Assembly (NCBI RefSeq): GCF_014283215.1
Contig: NZ_JACOMF010000011.1
Coordinates: forward strand, 80,407-144,406
Direction of reading: 5' to 3'
Source of the DNA: Siccirubricoccus deserti
GTDB lineage: Bacteria; Pseudomonadota; Alphaproteobacteria; Acetobacterales; Acetobacteraceae
DNA: 64,000 nucleotides
The position numbers were made by a program, and so were the translations under genes. The notes under the pieces are model-generated. The model was not told the origin of the DNA, searched no databases, and was given only the letters and a program-made list of their open reading frames with translations. Within the stretch, counting starts at the first letter, position 1; each line of letters starts with the position of its first letter. Shown here piece by piece: positions 19,376 through 27,473 of this stretch.

Positions 19376-19860
19376 GGCGGTGGCTGCCCTTCCCGCTGGT
19401 GGCCGCCGCGTTGCTGGCGATGTGGCTGCTGCTGAACGAGAGCGTCTCGCCCGGCGCCATCCTGCTGGGCGGGATGGCGTCGCTTGGCGCCTGCCTGGTG
19501 CTGGTGGCGCTCGACCCGCCGAAGGGCCGGTTCCGGCGCCTTCGCGTGGTCCTCGGGCTGGCGGTCAAGGTACTGGCGGAGATCATCCGCTCCAACAACG
19601 CCGTCGCCCGCCTCATCCTGCGTCCGGGGGAGCGGCAGCGGAGGTCGGGTTTCGTGCTGATCCCGCTCGACATGCGCAACCCCTATGGGCTGGCGGCACT
19701 GGCCTGCATCGTCACCGCCACGCCCGGCACGGTCTGGGTGGAGTATGACTCCACCCGCAGCACCATGCTGCTCCATGTCCTCGACCTGATCGACGAGGCG
19801 CAATGGCGGCAGATCATCAAGGACCACTATGAAAGGCCGCTGATGGAGGTGTTCGAATGA
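19372..19860 (+). CDS. mrpE: Mrp antiporter subunit E
   Basis: This 162-residue protein has two N-terminal membrane helices and a conserved cytosolic part (LKVLAEIIRSNNAVARLILRP, TPGTVWVEYD, LMEVFE), as expected for MrpE. MrpE stabilises the complex and has no counterpart in complex I. The start ATG overlaps the mrpD stop (ATGA), and its own stop overlaps the mrpF start. Confidence 0.94.
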   Translation: MRRWLPFPLVAAALLAMWLLLNESVSPGAILLGGMASLGACLVLVALDPPKGRFRRLRVVLGLAVKVLAEIIRSNNAVARLILRPGERQRRSGFVLIPLDMRNPYGLAALACIVTATPGTVWVEYDSTRSTMLLHVLDLIDEAQWRQIIKDHYERPLMEVFE

Positions 19861-20138
19861 GCGCGGCGCTGCTCGGCTGGTCGGTTCTGCTGGCCCAGCT
19901 CATGCTGGGCCTGGCCATGGCCTGCGCCGCCTTCCGCGTGCTGCGGGGGCCACGGGCGCAGGACCGGGTGCTCGCACTCGACACCCTCTACGTCACCGCC
20001 GCGGTCCTGCTGCTGGTCTTCGGCATCCGCACCGGCAGCACGCTCTACTTCGAGGCGGCGCTGGTCATCACCCTGCTCGGCTTCGTCTCGACCGCGGCGC
20101 TGGCCAAATTCCTGATGCGCGGGGAGGTGATCGAATGA
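19857..20138 (+). CDS. mrpF: Mrp antiporter subunit F
   Basis: This 93-residue protein has three helices with the MrpF signature FRVLRGPRAQDRVLALDTLYV and a C-terminal GFVSTAALAKFLMRGEVIE. The conserved aspartates near the second helix are present. It overlaps mrpE and mrpG by four bases each (ATGA). Confidence 0.94.
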   Translation: MSAALLGWSVLLAQLMLGLAMACAAFRVLRGPRAQDRVLALDTLYVTAAVLLLVFGIRTGSTLYFEAALVITLLGFVSTAALAKFLMRGEVIE

Positions 20139-20509
20139 CCCAGGCGGCGGAGCTTCCGGCCTGGGCGGCGCTGCTGGCCGCGCTGCTGCTGCTGCTCGGC
20201 GCCGGGCTGACCCTGACCGGCGCGCTGGGGCTGCTGCGCCTCGGCACCTTCTACGAGCGGGTCCATGCGCCGACCCTTGGCACCACGCTTGGCATCGGCT
20301 GCGTGCTGCTGGCCTCGATGCTGTTCTTCTCCGTGCTGCAGACGCGCCCGGTGCTGCATGAGGTGCTGATCGCGGTGTTCATGGTGGTCACCACCCCGGT
20401 CACCATGATGCTGCTGACCCGCGCGGCGCTGTACCGCGACCGGCGTGAGGGGAATGACGCGGTGCCGCCGGCCCCATCGGCCATCGGCGCCGCGCGGCCG
20501 GAGGGCTGA
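20135..20509 (+). CDS. mrpG: Mrp antiporter subunit G
   Basis: This 124-residue protein has three helices with the MrpG motifs GALGLLRLGTFYERVHAPTLG and HEVLIAVFMVVTTPVTMMLL, followed by a short variable tail. It is the last gene of the Mrp operon. With it, the set A/B, C, D, E, F and G is complete, so a functional group 2-type antiporter is expected. The operon faces a convergent regulator gene 79 bp on. Confidence 0.94.
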   Translation: MTQAAELPAWAALLAALLLLLGAGLTLTGALGLLRLGTFYERVHAPTLGTTLGIGCVLLASMLFFSVLQTRPVLHEVLIAVFMVVTTPVTMMLLTRAALYRDRREGNDAVPPAPSAIGAARPEG

Positions 20510-20588
20510 CCCGACGCGGGGCGGCTGGAATATTTGCTGAAAGGGCGGATTCACGCCTCCGGGCGATGCCGCTCCGCGGCGATCCGCT

Positions 20589-23500
20589 CTACGCGCCCTC
20601 CGCGGCCGCCAGGATGCGCGCCAGCCCGGCACGGGCCAGATCGGCCTGCGGCTGCATCCCGAGTTCCGTCGCGATCCCGATCGCCCGGCGGTAATGCGCC
20701 GCCGCCGCCCGCGGCTCCGTGGCCGAGAGCAGGTCGCCAAGGCTGCGCTCGGCCCAGGCCAGGTGCCCGCGCTCGCCCTGCGCCGTCGCCGTCGCATGCC
20801 CGGTGCGCGCCGCCGCCAGCGCCTCCTCCACGCGCCCGGCGAGGCCCGCCGCATCCGCCAGCCACAGCCAGGTCTGGGCGTAGAGCGGGCCGCGCCGCCG
20901 CACCTCCGGCGCGACCGCGTGACGCAGCAGCGCCAGCCCGGCCTCGGCCTCGCCCTGCCGCACCCGCACATAGCCGAGGCAGGCGGCGATCCAGGGGTAG
21001 GTCGAAGGCACCTCCTGCACCCGGTACAGTTCCAGCCCGCGCTCGAGCACCGCCGCCGCCGCCTCAAGCGCCCCGGCGCGGATCAGCGCGTGGCCGTAGC
21101 CGAAGCTCATCACCGCCTGGGAATAGCTGTTGCCGAGCCGCAGCGCCGCATCCCAGCCCTGCGCCCCCGCCGCGCGCGCCGCGGCGTACTCGCCAAGCTC
21201 CGCCAGGGCCCAGGCTCGGAAGGAGCAGCAGAAGACATAGGGATAACCGCCGAAGGCGAAGGCATCAGCGGCACCGTGCCGTTCGAGCAGCGTGATGGCC
21301 TCGGCCAGGGTCGCCGCCGCCGCGCGGTATGCCCCGACCGCCTTCAGATTGGCCCCGCGCCGGTAGAGGCCGAGCGCGGCCAGCAGCGCGTCGCCACCCT
21401 CCGCGACGGCCCGGTCGGCTGCCGCGCCGGCGGCGCCGTGCTGGCCGTTCTGCCAGTACCAGCCCGACAGCAGCAGCCCGACCCGCGCCCCGCGCTGCGC
21501 ATCGCCGATCGTCGCGGCGATGCGTGCGGCTTCCTCCAGATGCGCCGGGATCGCCTCGGGCTCGCCCAGCACGAAGAGCGCGTTGCGGATCTCCAGCAGC
21601 AGGTCCACCTCGGCCCCGCCGCGCCGCGGGCTCTCCGGCAGCCGGCGTAGCGCGGCCAGCGCCTGGCCGTAGAGGCTGACCGCCTCGCGATTCGCCGAGC
21701 GTGCCGCGGCCTGCATCCCCGCCTGCCGGCCGTAATCCGCCGCCGCCTCCCAGGCCTCGGCGCGGGTGGCGTGGAAGGCCAGGATCTCCACCGGCGGCTC
21801 CGCCCCGTCGCGCGGCGCCATCGCCCGCAGCACCCTGAGATGCAGCTCCCGCCGGTCCTGCCGCAGCAGAGAGCCGTAGGCGACCTCATGCGTCAGCGCG
21901 TGGCGGAAGCGGTAGGCCACATCGGGCACCAGCCGCAGCGGCACCAGGAATTCACCGGATTGCAGCCGTGCCAGGCTGGCCTCGAACGCCTCCTCCGGCA
22001 GCCCGGACACCGCCCGTAGCAGCGCCGCCGGCGGTTCGGTGCCGATCACCGAGGCCACCTGCAGCAACCGCTTGTCCTCCGGCGCCAGCCGGTCGATCCG
22101 GGCGCCGATGACCGCCTGCACCGTTGCCGGCAGCACCACCGCGTCGGGATCGCCGACCAGCCGGTAGGCCCCGGGCGCCTCCGCCAGCAGCCCCGGCGTT
22201 CCGGCGGCGGCGCGGACGCATTCCTCCAGGAAAAAGGGGTTGCCGTTGGCGCGAGCCGCCAGCCGGCAGCGCAGCGGCGCCATGCTCGGATGCTGCCCCA
22301 GCAACCGGTCCAGCAGCGCCTGCGTCCCATCCATCGAAAGCGGCTCGACCCGCAGCTGCCGGTAGTGGCCGAGGCCGGCCCAGCCATGGGTGAACTCCGG
22401 CCGGAAATTCACCAGCAGCGCCAGCCGCGCCGCAGACAGCGATTCGGCCAGGCTCTCGATCACCTGACGGCTGGCGGAGTCCAGCCAGTGCAGATCCTCG
22501 ATCACCAGCAGCACCGGCTCGGCCGCGGCGCGGAGGTGCAGCAGCCTTTGCACCGCCTCCACCATCCGCCGCCGCCGCCGGGCCGGCTCCAGCGAAGCCC
22601 AGCCGGCATCCGTCGCCGGCGCGAGGTTCAGCAGCGCCAGCAACGGCACCACGGCCTGCTCCGCAAAGCCTGGGTCGAGGGCGCGCAGCGCTGCCGCGAT
22701 CTGTGCCGCCGCGGCCGCGCCCGCCGCATCCTCGCCCAGGCGGAAGTCGTCGCGCAGCAGTGCCGCGACGGTGGCATAGGCGGTGTCGGAGGTCTGCGGA
22801 TCGGCGGCGGCCCGGACCACCCGCCAGCCGGGCGGCAGCGTCCGGACGATGAACTCGCGCACCAGCCGCGACTTCCCGACCCCGGCCTCGCCGACCAGCG
22901 CAACCAGCCGGCCGCCGCCCACCGCAACCGGCTCGATCGCCGCCGACAGCGCCGCCAGCTCGGCCGCGCGCTCGACCAGCTCGCCCTCGGCCGCCAGCCG
23001 TCCCATGTCGCCAGGCCGGGCCGGGCCGTCCGGGCGGAACAGCGGCAGCGGCGACCCGCCGGGATCGGGCGGCAACGGCGCCGCCGGGGTGAAGCGGAGC
23101 CGGCCGCGGGCCAGCGCCGCGGTTGCCTCGGTCGCCGCGACCCTGCCCGGACCGACCGCCGTGGCGATGCGCGCGGCGCGTTGCAGGCAGGAGCCGAAGA
23201 TCCGGGCGCCATGCTCGGCGCCCTCGCCATGCAGCACGACCTCGCCGGAGTCGAGGCCGATCCCGAGCCAGGCCGCATCCGCCCCGGCCGCGAGCAGGTC
23301 GAGGGCCGTCCGGCAGGCGCGGGTGGCGTGGTCCTCCAGCGCATGCGGGGCGCCGAACACCGCGGAGATCCCTTCCGGCACGGCACGGAGGATGCGACCG
23401 CCATGCCGGCGGATGACCTCCGCCGCCCGCCGCGCCGCGGCATCCAGCAGCGCTTCCAGCTCCTCAGGATCGGCTGGCGCGCCGGAGCCTGGCGTGAGGA

Positions 23501-24302
23501 CGGCGGCGAGGGCGGTTGCCTGCTTGCGTTCCCCGGCGGCGGCGTCACCCTCCGGGGCGGCGGGCGGCTCGCGTGCCGCACCCTGCGCCAGCGCCTCGCG
23601 CCACAGCGCCACGGTTTCCGGTCCCGGCTCGACCTGCAACTCGCGGCTGAGGATGCCGGCGCAGGCCGTGTATTGCCGGACCGCCTCGGCCGCCCTGCCA
23701 TGGTCGAGATGCAGCCGCAGCAGGTCGCGATGCGCCTCCTCCGACAGCGGGTCGAGCGCCACGGCGCGTTCCAGCGCGTCGCGCGCCGCGACCGCGTCCC
23801 CGCGCGCCCGCGCCGCCCCGGCGAGCCGCCGCAGCACCCTGAGCGCCTGCTCGTGCAGCCGGCCGCGCTCGGTGCGGAGCCATTCCTCGAATCCCTCCTC
23901 GCGCAGCGTGATGCCGTCCAGCAACGGCCCGCGGTAGCGCCGCGCGGCCGCCTCCAACGCTGTGAGTCCCGCGCCGGGCGCGGCCTCGGCGACGAAGGCC
24001 AGCGTATCCACCGCGACCCGGTCGGGGAGGAGCGCCACGCTCTCGCGGGTGGCGAGCAGCGGGTCGTCGCCGAGCGCGGTCCGGATCGAGGTGAGGCTCT
24101 GGCTGAGGCTGTGCCGCGCCTGCGCCTCGCCACGATCGCCCCAGAGCAGCCCGGCCAGCCGCTCACGGCTGCGCGGCGCGCCGCCGGCCAGGGCGAGCAC
24201 CGCAAGCAGGGCCTCGGCCTTGCGGGTCGGGAATGCGGCGCGGCTTCCGTCGGCCCGGTAGGCCTCGAAGCCACCCAGCAGGCGAATCTCTGCTCTGGCC
24301 AT
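20589..24302 (-). CDS. SARP-like regulator: winged helix + BTAD + degenerate cyclase + AAA ATPase + TPR
   Basis: This very large protein has 1237 residues. Residues 1-95 form an OmpR/SARP-like winged helix (IRLLGGFEAYRADG, FPTRKAEALLAVLALAGG, RERLAGLLWGD). Residues 96-245 form the BTAD domain. Residues 260-420 resemble a class III nucleotide cyclase, but neither metal aspartate is present: ALAAVLTPGSG and VPEGISAVFGAP occur where an active enzyme has Asp. Residues 440-720 are a STAND-like ATPase with Walker A GEAGVGKS (471-478) and Walker B LLVIEDLHWLD. The rest is helical TPR-like. It is probably a signal-integrating transcriptional activator. ATG 24302 is used; an upstream in-frame ATG at 24383 would overlap the dyad in the promoter region. 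The likely target is the divergent methyltransferase gene (inference). Confidence 0.85.
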   Translation of the reverse strand: MARAEIRLLGGFEAYRADGSRAAFPTRKAEALLAVLALAGGAPRSRERLAGLLWGDRGEAQARHSLSQSLTSIRTALGDDPLLATRESVALLPDRVAVDTLAFVAEAAPGAGLTALEAAARRYRGPLLDGITLREEGFEEWLRTERGRLHEQALRVLRRLAGAARARGDAVAARDALERAVALDPLSEEAHRDLLRLHLDHGRAAEAVRQYTACAGILSRELQVEPGPETVALWREALAQGAAREPPAAPEGDAAAGERKQATALAAVLTPGSGAPADPEELEALLDAAARRAAEVIRRHGGRILRAVPEGISAVFGAPHALEDHATRACRTALDLLAAGADAAWLGIGLDSGEVVLHGEGAEHGARIFGSCLQRAARIATAVGPGRVAATEATAALARGRLRFTPAAPLPPDPGGSPLPLFRPDGPARPGDMGRLAAEGELVERAAELAALSAAIEPVAVGGGRLVALVGEAGVGKSRLVREFIVRTLPPGWRVVRAAADPQTSDTAYATVAALLRDDFRLGEDAAGAAAAAQIAAALRALDPGFAEQAVVPLLALLNLAPATDAGWASLEPARRRRRMVEAVQRLLHLRAAAEPVLLVIEDLHWLDSASRQVIESLAESLSAARLALLVNFRPEFTHGWAGLGHYRQLRVEPLSMDGTQALLDRLLGQHPSMAPLRCRLAARANGNPFFLEECVRAAAGTPGLLAEAPGAYRLVGDPDAVVLPATVQAVIGARIDRLAPEDKRLLQVASVIGTEPPAALLRAVSGLPEEAFEASLARLQSGEFLVPLRLVPDVAYRFRHALTHEVAYGSLLRQDRRELHLRVLRAMAPRDGAEPPVEILAFHATRAEAWEAAADYGRQAGMQAAARSANREAVSLYGQALAALRRLPESPRRGGAEVDLLLEIRNALFVLGEPEAIPAHLEEAARIAATIGDAQRGARVGLLLSGWYWQNGQHGAAGAAADRAVAEGGDALLAALGLYRRGANLKAVGAYRAAAATLAEAITLLERHGAADAFAFGGYPYVFCCSFRAWALAELGEYAAARAAGAQGWDAALRLGNSYSQAVMSFGYGHALIRAGALEAAAAVLERGLELYRVQEVPSTYPWIAACLGYVRVRQGEAEAGLALLRHAVAPEVRRRGPLYAQTWLWLADAAGLAGRVEEALAAARTGHATATAQGERGHLAWAERSLGDLLSATEPRAAAAHYRRAIGIATELGMQPQADLARAGLARILAAAEGA

Positions 24303-24377
24303 CGAAGCGGGCAATCCTGTGGTCGATCGCCGGAGAGGCGAGCGGCGGCCCAGCAGCATGCCGAACCGGCACGGTAT

Positions 24378-24409
24378 CGTCAAAAACGTGGTTGGTCAGG
24401 CTTTTGACG
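24378..24409. promoter_or_regulatory. Perfect 8-bp dyad between divergent genes, candidate operator
   Basis: CGTCAAAA (24378-24385) and TTTTGACG (24402-24409) form a perfect inverted repeat separated by 16 bp. The sequence is unusually AT-rich for this genome. It lies in the 217-bp gap between the SARP-like regulator (starts 24302, leftwards) and the methyltransferase (starts 24520, rightwards). The half-site centres are 24 bp apart, just over two helical turns, which suits a dimeric regulator. The role is inferred from position and symmetry. Confidence 0.5.
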
Positions 24410-24519
24410 CTTCCTTGAGGGCGGATTTGAGCCTGGCCTGCGACCTCGGCGGCAGGGTGTGGCGGTGCCGCCAAATCAGTCGGCGGCGGCCCCGGTCAAC
24501 CCCAACACGGGAGAGCGCC

Positions 24520-25374
24520 ATGAACGCCCCTATCATCTCCGCCCTTCGCCAGCATGCGCCGGCCCCCGCCGCGCCCGACCTCGCCGCGGTGAAGCAACGC
24601 CAGCAGGCCGCCTGGGCCTCGGGCGATTTCGCCGTCATCGGCTCGACCCTGCAGATCGTCGGCGAGATGCTGTGCGAGGCCGCCGATGTCTGCGCCGGCG
24701 AGACGGTGCTCGACATCGCCGCCGGCAATGGCAACGCCACCCTCGCCGCGGCGCGCCGCTTCGCCGAGGTGACCTCCACCGACTACGTCCCGGCGCTGCT
24801 GGAGCGTGGCCGCGCGCGTGCCGCGGCCGACGGCTTCGCCGTCAGCTTCCGCGAGGCGGATGCCGAGGCGCTGCCCTTCCCGGCGGCCAGCTTCGACGTC
24901 GTGCTCTCGACCTTCGGGGTGATGTTCACGCCTGACCAGGATCGCGCCGCGTCGGAGATGCTGCGCGTCTGCCGCCCCGGCGGCCGGATCGGCCTGGCGA
25001 ATTGGACACCTGCGGGCTTCATCGGTGAGCTGTTCAAGACCATCGGCCGCCATGTCCCGCCGCCCGCCGGGGTGCGCTCGCCGGCGCTCTGGGGCACCGA
25101 CGCGCGGCTGCAGGAACTGTTCGGCCAGGGCGCCAGCTCGATCACCGCCACCCGCCGCGACTTCAACTTCCGCTACCGCTCCGCGGCGCATTGGGTGGAG
25201 GTGTTCCGCACCTTCTATGGCCCGGTGCACAAGGCCTTCCTCGCGCTCGATCCGCCGCGGCAGGCGGCGCTTGAACATGACCTGCTCGAACTGCTGGCGC
25301 GGTTCGACCATGGCGGCGCGGCCGGGCTGGTCGTACCCGGCGAGTATCTCGAGGTCGTCATCGCGCGGCACTGA
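24520..25374 (+). CDS. Class I SAM-dependent methyltransferase (UbiE/Methyltransf_11 type)
   Basis: This 284-residue methyltransferase has motif I VLDIAAGNGNATLAAA, STDYVPALLERGRARA, FREADAEALPFPAASFDVVLSTFGVMF and the post-motif EMLRVCRPGGRIGLANW. The pattern matches small-molecule methyltransferases of the Methyltransf_11/25 group; the substrate is unknown. GGGAGAG precedes the ATG at 24520. It is divergent from the large SARP-like regulator, with a symmetrical element between them, suggesting it is a regulated target. Confidence 0.88.
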   Translation: MNAPIISALRQHAPAPAAPDLAAVKQRQQAAWASGDFAVIGSTLQIVGEMLCEAADVCAGETVLDIAAGNGNATLAAARRFAEVTSTDYVPALLERGRARAAADGFAVSFREADAEALPFPAASFDVVLSTFGVMFTPDQDRAASEMLRVCRPGGRIGLANWTPAGFIGELFKTIGRHVPPPAGVRSPALWGTDARLQELFGQGASSITATRRDFNFRYRSAAHWVEVFRTFYGPVHKAFLALDPPRQAALEHDLLELLARFDHGGAAGLVVPGEYLEVVIARH

Positions 25375-25493
25375 TCACGGTGGCTCCGGGCCACGCCCGG
25401 GGCATCCGCCCGCGCGGCTCCGGCCCGGTCGGCAAGCCAGCCGGCCGGCCGGGCTGGGCCCGGAACCCGTTCCCCCTTTCGAGGAAGCGAAAG

Positions 25494-25931
25494 ATGAAGA
25501 AGATTCTCCTGGCCTGCGCCCTGGGCCTGGCCGGCCCGGCCATCGCGCAGCAGGCGCCCAACCCCCATGCCGGGCATGGCATCCCCGCCCCGACCGCGAG
25601 CTTCAAGGCGGTGGTGCTGCTGGAGACGCCGCTGCAAGGCACCGAGCATCGGATCTACCGGCTCTACACCATCGACCTCGGCCCGGGGGGCGCCACGCCG
25701 CGGCACATGCACCCGGGCGACGAGATCGCCCTGGTGACCGAGGGCGCCGTCACGCTGGAGATGCAGGGCGAGGAGCCGCGGACCTTCCAGGCGGGGCAGA
25801 CCTTCCATCCGCGGCCGATGACGCCGCATGTTGCCCGCAACGCATCGTCGACGGCCCCAGCGAAGCTCACCGTCAGCAGCATCACCGAGGCCGGGAAGCC
25901 AAGCACCATCATGGTGCCCCTTACCAACTGA
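25494..25931 (+). CDS. Exported cupin-domain protein
   Basis: This 145-residue protein has a signal peptide (MKKILLACALGLAGPAIAQQ, cleavage after AIA) and a single cupin domain. The metal-ligand pattern GATPRHMHPGDEIALVTEG (two His and Glu) and the second cupin motif FHPRPMTPHVARN are seen. It probably binds a metal ion in the periplasm; the activity is unknown. The ATG at 25494 is preceded by GAGGAAG. It lies 119 bp after the methyltransferase. Confidence 0.85.
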   Translation: MKKILLACALGLAGPAIAQQAPNPHAGHGIPAPTASFKAVVLLETPLQGTEHRIYRLYTIDLGPGGATPRHMHPGDEIALVTEGAVTLEMQGEEPRTFQAGQTFHPRPMTPHVARNASSTAPAKLTVSSITEAGKPSTIMVPLTN

Positions 25932-26116
25932 GGAGCGGGCGGCCGCCCGGCGCCGGTGGCCGCCTCACTGGCGGGCCCCCTGGCCACAGCCGTTGCGAGG
26001 GGGCTATGCCAGCCCGTCCTGGCATCGTAGCCTCCATAACCCTGAGCGCCTGACCAGGTGTAGCACCCCGAGTCATCTGGGTGCACCGGGGACTGGAAAC
26101 GACCAGGGATATAAGC

Positions 26117-26986
26117 ATGACGGACATCCGATACCTTGCGCCGAGAACGCTTGACGAAGCGGTCGGCGCCTTTGCCGCTGCTGCCGGCGCAGCCCGCATC
26201 CTGGCGGGTGGCACCGATCTGCTGGTGCAGATGCGGGCCGGCGTGCTGCGCCCGGGGCTGATCGTCGACATCAAGAAGATCCCCGAGATGACCAGCATCG
26301 AGGAAACCGCCGATGGCGGCTTCCGCATCGGTGCCGCCGTCTCCGGCGCGGCGCTGGCCGACCATCCGAAGTTCGGCCAGGTCTGGCCCGGGGTGCTGGA
26401 GGCGGTGAACCTGATCGGCTCGACCCAGGTGCAGGGCCGCGCCTCGCCGGGCGGCAACCTGTGCAACGGCTCGCCGGCCGGGGACAGCGTGCCGGCCATG
26501 ATCGCGGCTGGCGCCATCGTCACCGTGCAGGGGCCGAACGGGCGGCGCCGGATGCCGGTGGAGGCGGTGCCTGCCGGGCCGGGCCGCACCACCCTGGCGC
26601 CGGGCGAGATCCTCGTCAGCTTCGAGCTGCCGCCGCGCCCGGCGGGCTCCGGCGACGCCTATCTGCGCATGATCCCGCGTACCGAGATGGACATCGCCGT
26701 GGTCGGCTGCGGCGTCAGCCTGACCTTGCAGGACGGTGTCTGCACCGCCGCCCGGGTGGGGCTGGGCGCGGTGGCGCCGACCGTGCTGCTGGTCGAGGAC
26801 GCGGCGAAGGCGCTGATCGGCTCGAAGCTCGATGATGCGGCGCTGGAAGCCGCCGCCGCCGCCTGCCGCGCTGTCTGCCGTCCGATCAACGACAAGCGCG
26901 GTACCATCGTCTACCGCACCAAGGTTGCCGGGGTGCTGCTGAAGCGCGCCGCCGGTATCGCCGCCGAACGCGCCGGGAGGGCCTGA
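26117..26986 (+). CDS. Molybdenum hydroxylase, FAD-binding medium subunit
   Basis: This 289-residue subunit is of the xanthine dehydrogenase/CoxM family. It shows FAD-binding motifs ILAGGTDLLVQMRAG near residue 34 and SPGGNLCNGSPAGDSVPAM near 111, plus the C-terminal CO_deh_flav_C domain (RTEMDIAVVGCGVSL). It passes electrons from the iron-sulfur subunit to an acceptor via FAD. It is the first gene of a medium-small-large operon. The start ATG at 26117 was chosen over 26081. A GCACCC/GGGTGC dyad (26063-26084) lies just upstream and might be an operator, with weak support. Confidence 0.9.
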   Translation: MTDIRYLAPRTLDEAVGAFAAAAGAARILAGGTDLLVQMRAGVLRPGLIVDIKKIPEMTSIEETADGGFRIGAAVSGAALADHPKFGQVWPGVLEAVNLIGSTQVQGRASPGGNLCNGSPAGDSVPAMIAAGAIVTVQGPNGRRRMPVEAVPAGPGRTTLAPGEILVSFELPPRPAGSGDAYLRMIPRTEMDIAVVGCGVSLTLQDGVCTAARVGLGAVAPTVLLVEDAAKALIGSKLDDAALEAAAAACRAVCRPINDKRGTIVYRTKVAGVLLKRAAGIAAERAGRA

Positions 26987-26990
26987 GGCC

Positions 26991-27473
26991 ATGGCCAAGC
27001 TGCATGTATCCACCACCATCAACGGCGAGCCGGTGGAGTTCCTGACGGAGCCGGGCGAGAGCATGCTCGACGTGCTGCGCGGGCCGCTCGGCCTGACCGG
27101 CAGCAAGGAAGGCTGCGGCTCCGGCGATTGCGGTGCCTGCACCATCACGCTGGACGACCGGCTGGTCTGCTCCTGCCTGATGCTCGCGGCCGAGGCCGAG
27201 GGGCATGAGATCCGCACCATCGAGAGCATGGCGGAGGGCGAGACGCTGCACCCGCTGCAGCAGAAGTTCCTGGAGATGGCCGCGCTGCAATGCGGCATCT
27301 GCACCCCCGGCGTGTTGATGGCCGCCAAGTCGCTGCTGGAGCGGAACCCTGACCCGACCGAGACCGAGGTCCGCTTCTGGCTCGCCGGCAACCTGTGCCG
27401 CTGCACCGGCTATGACAAGATCGTCCGCGCGGTTCTGGAAACGGCCGCCGACATGAGGGAGGCCGCACGATGA
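26991..27473 (+). CDS. Molybdenum hydroxylase, [2Fe-2S] small subunit
   Basis: This 160-residue iron-sulfur subunit has two [2Fe-2S] clusters. The plant-ferredoxin-type cluster uses C42, C47, C50 and C62 (GCGSGDCGACTI ... CSC). The helical-bundle cluster uses C101, C104, C136 and C138 (CGICTPG ... CRCTGY). It lies 4 bp after the FAD subunit gene and overlaps the large-subunit gene by four bases (ATGA), indicating coupled synthesis of the complex. Confidence 0.94.
   Translation: MAKLHVSTTINGEPVEFLTEPGESMLDVLRGPLGLTGSKEGCGSGDCGACTITLDDRLVCSCLMLAAEAEGHEIRTIESMAEGETLHPLQQKFLEMAALQCGICTPGVLMAAKSLLERNPDPTETEVRFWLAGNLCRCTGYDKIVRAVLETAADMREAAR

Noticed and set aside
23040..23530. Active adenylate/guanylate cyclase in the SARP-like protein
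   Set aside because: The fold-like sequence is present but both metal-binding aspartates are missing, so catalysis is unlikely.
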